From CAZTDU01 sp050248795 (lineage in GTDB: Bacteria > Pseudomonadota > Gammaproteobacteria > Burkholderiales > SG8-39), in NCBI GenBank assembly GCA_050248795.1, contig JBFWRS010000002.1, positions 1-64,000 on the forward strand: DNA of 64,000 nt, given 5' to 3'. Below the pieces are notes generated by a model. The model saw only the letters and a list, made by a program, of their open reading frames with translations. It was not told the origin of the DNA and searched no databases. The position numbers were made by a program, and so were the translations under genes. This document shows, piece by piece, positions 53,468 through 62,930 of the stretch; the stretch's first letter is position 1; the number at the start of each line of letters is the position of its first letter.

Positions 53468-54216
53468 GGCTGAAGGACAAGGTAGCGATCGTGACGGGGG
53501 CGGGTTCCGGATTCGGCGCCGGCATTGCCGAGCGCTTCGTGCAGGAAGGCGCGAAAGTCATCGTCAACGACATCAACACCGCGGCTGGCGAGCGGGTCGC
53601 GAAAGCGCTCGGCGCCGGTGCGGCGTTCGTGCACGCGGACGTGACCAGCGCGGCCGACTGGACGCGGCTGGTCGCCACTGCGGTGTCGACGTTCGGCAGG
53701 CTGGACACCGTGGTAAACAATGCCGGCTGGACGCATCGCAACAAGCCGTACATGGAAGTCACCGAGGCCGAGTTCGACAAGGTCTACGCGATCAACGTGA
53801 AGAGCATCTACCTGTCGGGAATCGCGGCGATCCCGCAGTTCCGCAAGCAGGGCGGCGGCTGCTTCGTCAATATCGCCTCGACCGCGGGAATCCGCCCGCG
53901 CCCCGGCCTGTGCGTCTACAACAGCTCCAAGGGCGCCGTGATCAACCTGTCAAAGGGGATGGCGGCCGAGCTGGGCCCGGACAAGATCCGCGTCAACTGC
54001 GTCAACCCGGTGTTCAGCGACGTGACCGCGCTGTCGGCGGATTTCGCTGGCGGCGCAGTTACCGAAGAGGCGAAGAAGCGGTTTCTCGCGACGATCCCGC
54101 TGGGTCGATTCTCGACGCCGCTGGATGTAGCGAACGCATGCCTTTATCTGTCCTCGGACGACGCCGCGTTCGTCTCCGGCGTCTGCGTCGAGGTGGACGG
54201 CGCGCGCTGCGTCTAG
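53464..54216 (+). CDS. SDR-family oxidoreductase
   Basis: A 250-residue classical short-chain dehydrogenase. The cofactor motif TGAGSGFGAGIAE is near residue 12. NNAG, the catalytic Ser in NIASTAG and Tyr-Lys in YNSSKGA follow, and NPVFSDVTAL marks the substrate loop. An aspartate at the end of strand 2 (VIVNDI) suggests NAD preference. The ATG has a good GGGGAGGGG ribosome site and overlaps the previous stop. A TATAAT at 53434-53439 could also give it its own promoter. The substrate is unknown. Confidence 0.88.
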   Translation: MRLKDKVAIVTGAGSGFGAGIAERFVQEGAKVIVNDINTAAGERVAKALGAGAAFVHADVTSAADWTRLVATAVSTFGRLDTVVNNAGWTHRNKPYMEVTEAEFDKVYAINVKSIYLSGIAAIPQFRKQGGGCFVNIASTAGIRPRPGLCVYNSSKGAVINLSKGMAAELGPDKIRVNCVNPVFSDVTALSADFAGGAVTEEAKKRFLATIPLGRFSTPLDVANACLYLSSDDAAFVSGVCVEVDGARCV

Positions 54217-54235
54217 CCCTGCGGCCTGATCGAGG

Positions 54236-55648
54236 CTAGGCGGCGGCTTTCTTCAGGCCGCCGAGCAGTGCGGCAACCTGGCGCTCACGCCGCTGCGGCG
54301 CGCGCGACGATGGCTGCGACTGGGGCGCGGGGGCATCCGACGCCGCGGGTTCATACGGCCTGGAGAAGATCGGGTCGGCGTGCTTCTTTTCCGCGCGCGG
54401 CGGCGCAACCTTCGGCTGCTCGCGGCTCCTGCGCGGCCGCGCGGACTCGCGTTCCTTCGACATCAAGCCGGCCACTTCGCCCGCCTTGGGTTCGTAGCCC
54501 GACACCAGCACGCGCTCGATCTTGCGGTTGATCAGCTTCTCGATCGCGGCGAGCGATTCCTGGTCTTCGGGCGAGACGAGCGAGATCGCCTCACCCGCCG
54601 CGCCCGCGCGGCCGGTGCGGCCGATGCGGTGCACGTAGTCCTCGGGCGAGTGCGGGATGTCGAAGTTGATCACCTGCGGCAGGCCCTCGATGTCTAGGCC
54701 GCGCGATGCCACGTCGGTCGCCACCAGCACGGCGATTTTGCCGGCCTTGAACTCCTCGAGCGCGATCTGCCGCTCGGCCTGCGTCTTGTCGCCGTGGATC
54801 GCGTCTGCATGGATGTGCGCGGCGCGCAGCTGGTGCGCAAGCCGGTTGGTGCCGATGCGCGTGCCGCAGAACACCAGCACCTGCGTCAGGCCGCGCGAGC
54901 GGATCAGGTGGCAGAGCACGTCGCGCTTCTTCTCGCGCGGTACCGGGTGCACGATATGCGTGACCAGGTCGGCGACCGCATTGCGCGCGGCGATCTGCAC
55001 CTGCGCGGGATCGGTAAGGAGCGAGTTCGCGAGCTTGCGGATCTCGTCCGGGAAGGTCGCCGAAAACAGCAGGTTTTGCCGCTTCGCCGGCAGCAGCGCG
55101 AGGATGCGGCGTATGTCGGGCATGAAGCCCATGTCGAGCATGCGGTCGGCCTCGTCCAGGATGAACATCGACACCTGGTTGAACATGACCGTCTTGTTCT
55201 GCACGTGGTCGAGCAGGCGTCCCGGCGTCGCGACCAGGATCTCGACGCCGCGCTTCAGTTCGGCGATCTGCGCGTTCATGTCGACGCCGCCGTAGACCAC
55301 GGTCGAGCGCAGCGGCACGTGCTTGCCGTACTCCTTGAAACTTTCCGCCACCTGGACCGCGAGTTCGCGTGTCGGGGTCAGGATCAGCGCGCGCACCGGG
55401 TGCCGCGCCGGCGAGGCACTGGTGCTCGCGTGTGCGGAAAGCAGTTGCAGCGTGGGCAGCGCGAAGGCTGCTGTCTTGCCGGTGCCGGTTTGCGCGCCAG
55501 CCATGAGGTCGCGCCCCGCGAGCACGAGGGGTATGGCCTGGGCCTGGACCGGGGAAGGCTTCTCGTAGCCGAGTTCCCGCACCGCCTGAAGCAGGGGAGG
55601 AATGAGGCCAAGTTGTTCGAATTCTGTACTGATAACGTGGTTCTCCAC
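54236..55648 (-). CDS. rhlE: DEAD-box ATP-dependent RNA helicase RhlE
   Basis: RhlE remodels RNA and acts in ribosome assembly and RNA turnover. Motifs are Q-motif PSPVQAQAIP, motif I AQTGTGKT, DEAD, SAT and HRIGRTGR; a basic, Pro/Ser-rich tail follows. The length is about 470. The start is uncertain. The GTG at 55648 is the nearest canonical start after the predicted transcription start, but homologues begin with Met where this protein has Ile (STEFEQLGL context, codon ATC at 55633-55631), 8-10 nt after a GGAG. It is divergent from the ABC-F gene. Confidence 0.93.
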   Translation of the reverse strand: MENHVISTEFEQLGLIPPLLQAVRELGYEKPSPVQAQAIPLVLAGRDLMAGAQTGTGKTAAFALPTLQLLSAHASTSASPARHPVRALILTPTRELAVQVAESFKEYGKHVPLRSTVVYGGVDMNAQIAELKRGVEILVATPGRLLDHVQNKTVMFNQVSMFILDEADRMLDMGFMPDIRRILALLPAKRQNLLFSATFPDEIRKLANSLLTDPAQVQIAARNAVADLVTHIVHPVPREKKRDVLCHLIRSRGLTQVLVFCGTRIGTNRLAHQLRAAHIHADAIHGDKTQAERQIALEEFKAGKIAVLVATDVASRGLDIEGLPQVINFDIPHSPEDYVHRIGRTGRAGAAGEAISLVSPEDQESLAAIEKLINRKIERVLVSGYEPKAGEVAGLMSKERESARPRRSREQPKVAPPRAEKKHADPIFSRPYEPAASDAPAPQSQPSSRAPQRRERQVAALLGGLKKAAA

Positions 55649-55678
55649 GATATGCGCGACAGGCGCTGAAGGGCGCAC

Positions 55679-55686
55679 ATTATACT
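55679..55686. promoter_or_regulatory. Symmetric -10 element between rhlE and the ABC-F gene
   Basis: ATTATACT reads TATACT on the plus strand toward the ABC-F gene (ending 12 bp before its ATG) and TATAAT on the minus strand toward rhlE. Both hexamers share four base pairs, so one site could serve both genes. Confidence 0.5.
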
Positions 55687-55698
55687 CCGCCCCGCTCT

Positions 55699-57598
<1,900 letters not shown>

Positions 57599-57606
<8 letters not shown>

Positions 57607-58126
57607 GAACCCGCGGCTGGCGCTCTTCCGGCGGCGCCTCGACGCCAGGCAGCTTGAGTTCCACGTCCCAGTCGCTCTTTTGCACCGCTGCCTGCAGCAG
57701 CTTGCAGATCGAATGCAGCAGCACCGCATCGAACGTGAGCGTGATGCCCTGGCCTTCGGACGGATGCATGGCGACCACCGGCAGGCCCTTGGGGTCGCGC
57801 CCGGTCTGGATGCGCGCAAGCAGGATCGGATCGGTGCCCAGCGGCAACTCGCGCGCGGGCGCCTCGTCGAACGGCTTGGAAAAGTCCGCCTTCGAGATCG
57901 CCTGCTCGTGCTCGATGCCGAGCAGCGCGCGCCGCGCCTCGGGACTCGCCTGCGTGCGGATGCGCGGGCTGGTCTCCTCGGCAAGCTTCACCAGCAGCGG
58001 CCAGAGCAGCTTGACGAAGCGCCGGGTCATCCACAGCCGCACTTCCACCGCCTCGCTGGTCGAAAGCTGCATCAGCAGCCGGTCCTGCTCGGGAACGAAG
58101 TCGATCTTGAGCTGGTTCAGCCGCAT
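57599..58126 (-). CDS. Conserved hypothetical protein in the rfaE2-dolP group
   Basis: I do not recognise a family. The 175 residues lack a signal peptide and membrane helix. The N-terminus MRLNQLKIDFVPEQDRLLMQ looks like a beta hairpin, and the helix VRLWMTRRFVKLLWPLLVKL is strongly amphipathic. A C-terminal helix (TFDAVLLHSICKLLQAAVQK) is followed by a Pro-rich end. It is 9 bp downstream of rfaE2, so it is probably the last gene of that unit. Its 3' end overlaps the ABC-F gene by 8 bp. Confidence 0.75.
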
Positions 58127-58135
58127 GCCGGGATT

Positions 58136-58612
58136 CTAGGCTCCCCGGATGCGTTCGAGCAGCGCGGTGGTCGAGCGCTGGTGCTCGAATGGTATCGAAA
58201 CCACCCTGCCGCCGCGCGCAAGCACCTCGTCGGCGCCGACGATGCGATCGACCGGCCAGTCGCCGCCCTTCACCAGCACGTCCGGCCCGACCAGGGAGAT
58301 CAGCGCCGCTGGCGTCGCCTCGTCGAACCAGGTCACCGCGTCCACGCACTCCAGCGCCGCCACCAGCGCCATGCGGTCGGCCAGCGTGTTCAGGGGGCGA
58401 TCCGCACCCTTGCCGAGCGCGCGCGCGGACGCATCCCCGTTCAGCGCCACCAGCAGCGAGGCGCCGAGGTCGCGGGCGCGCGCGAGGTAGGTGGCATGGC
58501 CCCGATGCAGGATGTCGAATACGCCGTTGGTGAACACCAGCGGCCGCGCCGGCGGGGACTTCGCGAATTCGCCGGGCGCAAGGATCTTCCGCTCGAAGGC
58601 GGGAGGCGACAC
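58136..58612 (-). CDS. rfaE2: D-glycero-beta-D-manno-heptose 1-phosphate adenylyltransferase (RfaE2)
   Basis: The enzyme makes ADP-heptose for the lipopolysaccharide inner core. It is a 158-residue nucleotidyltransferase. The nucleotide-binding block is FTNGVFDILHRGHATYLARA, with HxGH as RGHA. GDASARALGKGADRPLN follows, and then VGPDVLVKGGDW. It is the stand-alone adenylyl half of HldE; the kinase half is not here. The start is a GTG sharing one base with the dolP TAG stop (TAGTG), so the two are translationally coupled. Confidence 0.94.
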   Translation of the reverse strand: MSPPAFERKILAPGEFAKSPPARPLVFTNGVFDILHRGHATYLARARDLGASLLVALNGDASARALGKGADRPLNTLADRMALVAALECVDAVTWFDEATPAALISLVGPDVLVKGGDWPVDRIVGADEVLARGGRVVSIPFEHQRSTTALLERIRGA

Positions 58613-59262
58613 TACTTGTCTGCTTTCGCCTTCGGCTCTTCGCCCCTGGGGGCGGCACTCGGGCGGCACAGTTCGTCTGTCGGCCTGCAGATCTCGAACA
58701 CCTTGACCACCTTCCTGACGCCGCCGGTGGTGCGCGTGATCTCGACCGCGTCCGCGGCCTCGCGCTCGGTGACCATGCCAAGCAGGTAGACGACGCCCGC
58801 TTCGGTGACCACCTTGACGTGCACCGGGTTGAACTTGCGCGCGTCCAGGAACCTCGCCTTCACCTTGGAGGTGATGAACGAGTCGTTGCTGCGCGCGCCG
58901 AGCGACGACGGCACCGCAATCATGATGTCGTTGGTGATGCCGCCAGGGCGCACGTTGGGCACGGCTCGCACGATCGCCTCGATGGCGGACTTCGTCGCCG
59001 CATCCGGCGCCTCGCCGGTGAGCAGCACCGCGCGGTTGTACGACGTGACGTTGATGTGCACCTTGTCGCCGAAGCGCTCGGAGATGCGGTTCCCGGCGCG
59101 CAACTCGATGCCCTCGTCCTCGATCTGCGTTCCCCCGGTGCGCCTGTCTTCCATGCGCACCACCGCGGTACCTGCTCCCACCGCGACGACGGGAAAGCAT
59201 CCCTGCAGCGTCATCGCGGACAGCGGCAGCGTGACCAGGAGCGCCAGCGTGGTCTTTTTCAT
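58612..59262 (-). CDS. dolP: BON-domain outer-membrane lipoprotein (DolP/YraP type)
   Basis: DolP supports outer-membrane integrity and BAM function. The 216-residue protein has a lipobox LQGC with the lipidated Cys near residue 22. Two BON domains cover about 65-130 (VHINVTSYNRAVLLTGEAP) and 140-200 (VVTEAGVVYLLGMVTEREA). The yraN-dolP neighbourhood with rsmI close by matches Escherichia coli. A short Lys/Ala-rich tail ends the protein. Confidence 0.92.
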   Translation of the reverse strand: MKKTTLALLVTLPLSAMTLQGCFPVVAVGAGTAVVRMEDRRTGGTQIEDEGIELRAGNRISERFGDKVHINVTSYNRAVLLTGEAPDAATKSAIEAIVRAVPNVRPGGITNDIMIAVPSSLGARSNDSFITSKVKARFLDARKFNPVHVKVVTEAGVVYLLGMVTEREAADAVEITRTTGGVRKVVKVFEICRPTDELCRPSAAPRGEEPKAKADK

Positions 59263-59306
59263 GGCGGGAATTCTACACCCGCACCCCACTGCTCACCGCC
59301 AAGGAG

Positions 59307-59669
59307 TCACTCGACGTAAACCTCGAACTCGAGCCGACGATACGCCGCCCTGCGCGCATCCATGCGACTGATGCGCGCGCGCAGCGCCTCGCCCCTGTCC
59401 ATCGCCCAGGCAAGCGCATCGTTCTCGCGCCGCGGCACGTAGCCGAGCATGCGACCCTGCCATTCGACACGTATCGCCAGAGCATCGTGCGGATTGTCGG
59501 GCTCGCGCACCAGGTCGAGACTGTCGCCGATCCGCAACAGGTGCCAGATGCCTGCCGCTTGATGGTAGCGATAGCCTGCCAGCGGCGAGCTCTGCACCAG
59601 CAAGCGCACCGTCTGCGCCTGAAGCGCGCAGGCAAAGCACAACAGCAGGACGCTAAGCACCGAACGCAT
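59307..59669 (-). CDS. Exported HIRAN-domain protein
   Basis: A 120-residue protein with a signal peptide (SVLLLCFACALQAQ) followed by a complete HIRAN domain (about 22-105). The signature REPDNPHDALAIRVEWQG and the following GYVPRREN are clear. HIRAN domains usually bind single-stranded DNA ends or damaged DNA in cytoplasmic proteins such as HLTF; a secreted single-domain version has unknown function. It begins 17 bp inside yraN and is 44 bp upstream of dolP in the same direction. Confidence 0.87.
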   Translation of the reverse strand: MRSVLSVLLLCFACALQAQTVRLLVQSSPLAGYRYHQAAGIWHLLRIGDSLDLVREPDNPHDALAIRVEWQGRMLGYVPRRENDALAWAMDRGEALRARISRMDARRAAYRRLEFEVYVE

Positions 59670-59994
59670 TGCGCACCCACTCGATGCGTGGCGGATCGAG
59701 CGAATCGAGCAGCAGCACGTCGAAACGGCATGGCCGTTCGCGCCTGCGGCTCGCGTACAGCCCCGCCGCGGCAAGCAGCCGCGCGCGCTTGGACGCGGTG
59801 ATGCTCTCGGCCGCGCCGCCGAACCTGCTGGCGGTGCGCAGCCGCACCTCGGCGAACACCAGGGTATCGCCATCCTCGGCGACCAGGTCGATCTCGCCAT
59901 GGCGGCAGCGCCAGTTGCGCGCCAGGATCCTGAGGCCCGCGCGGCGCAGCAGCGCTGCGCAGGCCTCTTCCGCTCGCGCTCCGGCCGCGTTCAT
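59653..59994 (-). CDS. yraN: UPF0102 family endonuclease-like protein YraN
   Basis: A 113-residue member of UPF0102 with a restriction-endonuclease-like fold. The motif HGEIDLVAEDGDTLVFAEVR has the Asp and Glu-x-Arg/Lys pattern typical of PD-(D/E)XK enzymes. ALLRRAGLRILARNWRC at the N-terminus is also characteristic. Its biological role is not settled. The ATG at 59994 gives the family length. It is 37 bp from the divergent rsmI. Confidence 0.92.
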   Translation of the reverse strand: MNAAGARAEEACAALLRRAGLRILARNWRCRHGEIDLVAEDGDTLVFAEVRLRTASRFGGAAESITASKRARLLAAAGLYASRRRERPCRFDVLLLDSLDPPRIEWVRNAFGA

Positions 59995-60031
59995 GGCAGT
60001 CTTAACGGCGCTCGTTCCCCTTCGGTTGACC

Positions 60032-60862
60032 ATGGCCGGCACCCTTTACGTCGTTGCAACGCCGATCGGCAACCTTGCCGACGCCAGCCCGCGCGCCATC
60101 GACACGCTGCGCGGCGTGCAGCTCGTGGCCTGCGAGGACACGCGCACCAGCCGGGTGCTGCTCGCGCGCCACGGCGTCGCCACGCGCACCGTCGCGCTGC
60201 ACGAGCACAACGAACGCGCCGCAACCGACAAGCTGCTCGGCGTGCTGAGCGAGGGCGGCAGCGTCGCACTGGTAAGCGATGCCGGCACGCCCGCGGTGTC
60301 CGATCCGGGCGCGCGCCTGGTCGAGGCGGCGCATCGCGCGGGCATCGCGGTCATCCCGATTCCCGGCCCGAGCGCGGCCATCGCCGCATGGTCGGCCGCC
60401 GGGTTCGCGGCGGATCGGTTCCTCGTCGCCGGCTTCCTGCCGGCCGCGCGCGGCGCGCGGCGCGCGGCGCTCGATGCGCTGGACCCCGAGGTTCCGCTGG
60501 TCCTCTACGAAGCGCCGCACCGCGTGGATGACACCATCGCGGACCTGCTCGCATGCTTTGGCGGCGAGCGCGAGATCGTCTTCGGCCGCGAACTGACGAA
60601 GAAATTCGAGGAGACCGCGCGCATGCCGCTGTCCGCGGCGGCCGCGTGGCTTGCGGCCGGGCCCCATCGCCACCAGGGCGAGTACGTGCTGGTGCTCGGC
60701 CCCGGTAGCGGCATCGCGGATGCGCGCGCCGCGGAAGGCGAACGCGTGCTCGGCATCCTGCTCGAATCGCTGCCGGCGAGCGATGCGGCAAAACTCGCCG
60801 CGCGCATCACCGGCGCAGCGAGGAACGCGCTGTATCGCTCCGCGCTCGGGCGCGGCAAGTAG
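60032..60862 (+). CDS. rsmI: 16S rRNA (cytidine(1402)-2'-O)-methyltransferase RsmI
   Basis: RsmI methylates the ribose of C1402 in 16S rRNA. The 276 residues show the tetrapyrrole-methylase fold with LYVVATPIGNLADASPRA, CEDTRTSRVLL, VSDAGTPAVSDPG, IPGPSA and FGRELTKKFEE, all standard signatures. The ATG at 60032 is preferred; the frame is open far upstream as a shadow of yraN. The last stop codon overlaps the pyrC -10 element. Confidence 0.95.
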   Translation: MAGTLYVVATPIGNLADASPRAIDTLRGVQLVACEDTRTSRVLLARHGVATRTVALHEHNERAATDKLLGVLSEGGSVALVSDAGTPAVSDPGARLVEAAHRAGIAVIPIPGPSAAIAAWSAAGFAADRFLVAGFLPAARGARRAALDALDPEVPLVLYEAPHRVDDTIADLLACFGGEREIVFGRELTKKFEETARMPLSAAAAWLAAGPHRHQGEYVLVLGPGSGIADARAAEGERVLGILLESLPASDAAKLAARITGAARNALYRSALGRGK

Positions 60863-60865
60863 AAT
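60860..60865 (+). promoter_or_regulatory. Candidate -10 element of pyrC
   Basis: TAGAAT includes the rsmI TAG stop and ends 6 bp before the pyrC ATG at 60872. The predicted transcription start would be at or next to the start codon. No -35 is evident. Confidence 0.4.
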
Positions 60866-60871
60866 CGCGCA

Positions 60872-61903
60872 ATGGACAGGCTCACGATCACTCGACCGGA
60901 CGACTGGCACCTGCACCTGCGCGACGGCGCCGCGCTGGAAGCGGTGCTGCCCGATACCGCCCGGCGCTTCGGCCGCGCCATCGTCATGCCGAACCTGAGG
61001 CCGGCGATTCGCACCACGCAGCAGGCCCTGCACTACCGCGAGCGCATCCTCGGCGCGCTGCCCGAGGGCGCCGAGTTCGAGCCGCTGATGACACTGTACC
61101 TCACCGACGAAACGCCGCCCGAGGAAATCGCGCGCGCGAAGCTGTCCGGGCGCGTGATGGGACTGAAGCTGTACCCCGCGGGCGCGACCACCAATTCCGA
61201 CGAGGGCGTGACGCGGATATCGCGCTGCTTTCACACGCTCGAGCGCATGGAGGAACTCGGCCTGCCGCTGCTCGTGCACGGCGAAGTCACCGACCCGGCG
61301 ATCGACGTCTTCGACCGCGAGAAGGCGTTCATCGAGGACGTGCTCGGCCCGCTGCTGGCGCGCTTCACGCAGCTCAAGGTTGTGTTCGAGCACATCACCA
61401 CCCGGGACGCGGTGCAGTTCGTCGAGGTCACCGGCGGCAACGTCGCCGCCACGATCACGCCGCATCACCTGCTGATGAACCGCAATGCGCTGTTCCTCGG
61501 CGGCATCCGTCCCCACCACTACTGCCTGCCGGTACTGAAGCGGGAGGAACACCGCGAGGCGCTGGTCGAGGCGGCAACTTCGGGAAATCCGAAGTTCTTC
61601 CTCGGCACCGACAGCGCGCCGCACGCGCTGCGCACCAAGGAAGCCGCCTGCGGCTGCGCGGGCGTGTACAACGCGCATGCCGGCATCGAGTTCTACGCGG
61701 TGGCGTTCGAGGAAGCCGGCGCGCTGGACAAGCTCGAGGCTTTCGCCAGCGAGCACGGCGCGGCGTTCTACGGCCTGCCGCGCAATCGCGGCAGGATCAC
61801 GCTGGTGCGCGAGAACTGGCAGGTTCCGGAATCCATCCCCTACGGCGACGACGCGCTGGTCCCGCTTCGCGCCGGCGAGACGATTCCCTGGAAGCTGGCC
61901 TAG
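60872..61903 (+). CDS. pyrC: Dihydroorotase (class II, PyrC)
   Basis: PyrC closes carbamoyl-aspartate to dihydroorotate in pyrimidine synthesis. The 343-residue class II enzyme has metal-binding HLHLRDG near residue 11 and the carboxylated Lys in GLKLYPAGAT. Metal histidines lie in LLVHGEV and FEHITTRDAV, and the catalytic Asp in LGTDSAPH. The length is typical. It is 20 bp upstream of the DUF3025 gene. Confidence 0.96.
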   Translation: MDRLTITRPDDWHLHLRDGAALEAVLPDTARRFGRAIVMPNLRPAIRTTQQALHYRERILGALPEGAEFEPLMTLYLTDETPPEEIARAKLSGRVMGLKLYPAGATTNSDEGVTRISRCFHTLERMEELGLPLLVHGEVTDPAIDVFDREKAFIEDVLGPLLARFTQLKVVFEHITTRDAVQFVEVTGGNVAATITPHHLLMNRNALFLGGIRPHHYCLPVLKREEHREALVEAATSGNPKFFLGTDSAPHALRTKEAACGCAGVYNAHAGIEFYAVAFEEAGALDKLEAFASEHGAAFYGLPRNRGRITLVRENWQVPESIPYGDDALVPLRAGETIPWKLA

Positions 61904-61923
61904 ACCACCCCGCGTTCGACGCC

Positions 61924-62562
61924 GTGCGGCCGTGGTTCCGCCGGCTGGGCGAACCGACGCGCGAAGCGCTGAACGCGCTGGCCGAGCAGGCGGGCATCGC
62001 CACCGAAAGCGGCAAACCGGTGCGATTCGTGCCGCCCTCGCGCGCCGACCCGTACTACGAGATCCACGTTTTCGAAAGCGGATGCGTGCACACCCGCGAG
62101 GACAACTGGCACGACCTCTTCAATGCGCTGGTCTGGCTCGCCTTCCCCCGCACCAAGGCGCGCATCAACGCACTGCACGCAGCGACGATTCCACTGGAAG
62201 GCGGACGGCGCGGCCCGCTGCGGGACCTCGTCACCATCTTTGACGAAGGCGGCGCGATCCGCACGCCCGCACGCACGCTGATCTTCGGCCACGCCACCAT
62301 GGAACAGGCGCTGAAACCCTGGCCTGGAATCACGTGCAAGGTGCTGTGGGCGCGCGAGGGTCCGGACCTGGACGCCCAGGCGGCTGCGAGCCTCGCGGCG
62401 CTCGCGCCGCACGGCACGCCCAGGCACCTGCAGACGCGGCCGGTCTTTCGCGAGCTCGGCTGGGCGGGCGCGTACAATGCGCACCAAGGAGCTGGCCAGG
62501 CAGCCGCTGCACCTTCGGGTGTGGAGGAAAGTCCGGGCTCCACAGAGCGGGATGCGGGGTAA
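61924..62562 (+). CDS. DUF3025-family protein overlapping rnpB
   Basis: A 212-residue cytoplasmic protein of unknown function. It shows the family core: YYEIHVFESGCVHTREDNWH, LVWLAFPRTKARINALH and a C-terminal VFRELGW. The start is a GTG at 61924. The last 25 codons (from about QGAGQ on) lie within the RNase P RNA gene, so the C-terminus after GAYNAHQ is dictated by rnpB and looks non-native. The rnpB -10 element is also within the coding region. Whether the overlapping tail is functional is open. Confidence 0.85.
   Translation: MRPWFRRLGEPTREALNALAEQAGIATESGKPVRFVPPSRADPYYEIHVFESGCVHTREDNWHDLFNALVWLAFPRTKARINALHAATIPLEGGRRGPLRDLVTIFDEGGAIRTPARTLIFGHATMEQALKPWPGITCKVLWAREGPDLDAQAAASLAALAPHGTPRHLQTRPVFRELGWAGAYNAHQGAGQAAAAPSGVEESPGSTERDAG
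62473..62478 (+). promoter_or_regulatory. Candidate -10 element of rnpB
   Basis: TACAAT lies about 8-9 bp upstream of the mature 5' end of RNase P RNA, inside the DUF3025 coding region. Confidence 0.5.
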
Positions 62563-62847
62563 CGCCCCGGCGCGTATAACCGCCGCGCAAGCGGCGCGAA
62601 GGCGACGAACAGGGCCACAGAGACGAGTCGCACCTCGCAAGGGGTGCGGGTGAAACGCGGCAACCTCCATCCGGAGCAACACCAAATAGGCAAGCGTGGT
62701 CCTGCGGCAGGATTGCAGGACCGAAGGCCGGCTCGGCCAAGCTTGCGGGTAGGTGGCTAGAGCCGTGGGGCGACTCACGGCCCAGAGGAATGGCTGCCGG
62801 AGGGGTTCGCCCCTCGCACAGAACCCGGCTTATCGGCCGGCTCCCCC
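62486..62847 (+). ncRNA. rnpB: RNase P RNA component
   Basis: This catalytic RNA cleaves the 5' leaders of tRNA precursors. The universal P4 5' strand with GAGGAAAGTCCGGGCTCC is present, as is the matching 3' block AGAACCCGGCTTATCGGCC, the latter including the GGCTTA region near the end. The 5' helix GGAGCTGGCC (62488-62497) pairs with GGCCGGCTCC (62835-62844) to form P1/P2. CAAATAGG and GGTAGGTGGCTAGAG-type segments for the 3' half are also found. The overall length of about 360 nt fits a type A RNA. Ends are approximate. Confidence 0.96.
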
Positions 62848-62877
62848 TTCCCCCTGAGACAAAATGACAAATTTCCG

Positions 62878-62906
62878 TTGTCTGCGCTTTTCCGCGAGGG
62901 GATAAT
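62878..62906 (+). promoter_or_regulatory. Candidate sigma-70 promoter of the HD-domain gene
   Basis: TTGTCT and GATAAT are separated by 17 bp. The predicted start is about 18 nt before the TTG codon, and a strong GGAGGAG ribosome site (62914-62920) lies between them. Confidence 0.6.
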
Positions 62907-62930
62907 TCGAAACGGAGGAGACGGCACGCC

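Noticed and set aside
54241..54261. GGCGGC/GCCGCC hairpin at the rhlE 3' end as a bidirectional terminator.
   Set aside because: It lies inside the rhlE coding end and has no T-tract following it.
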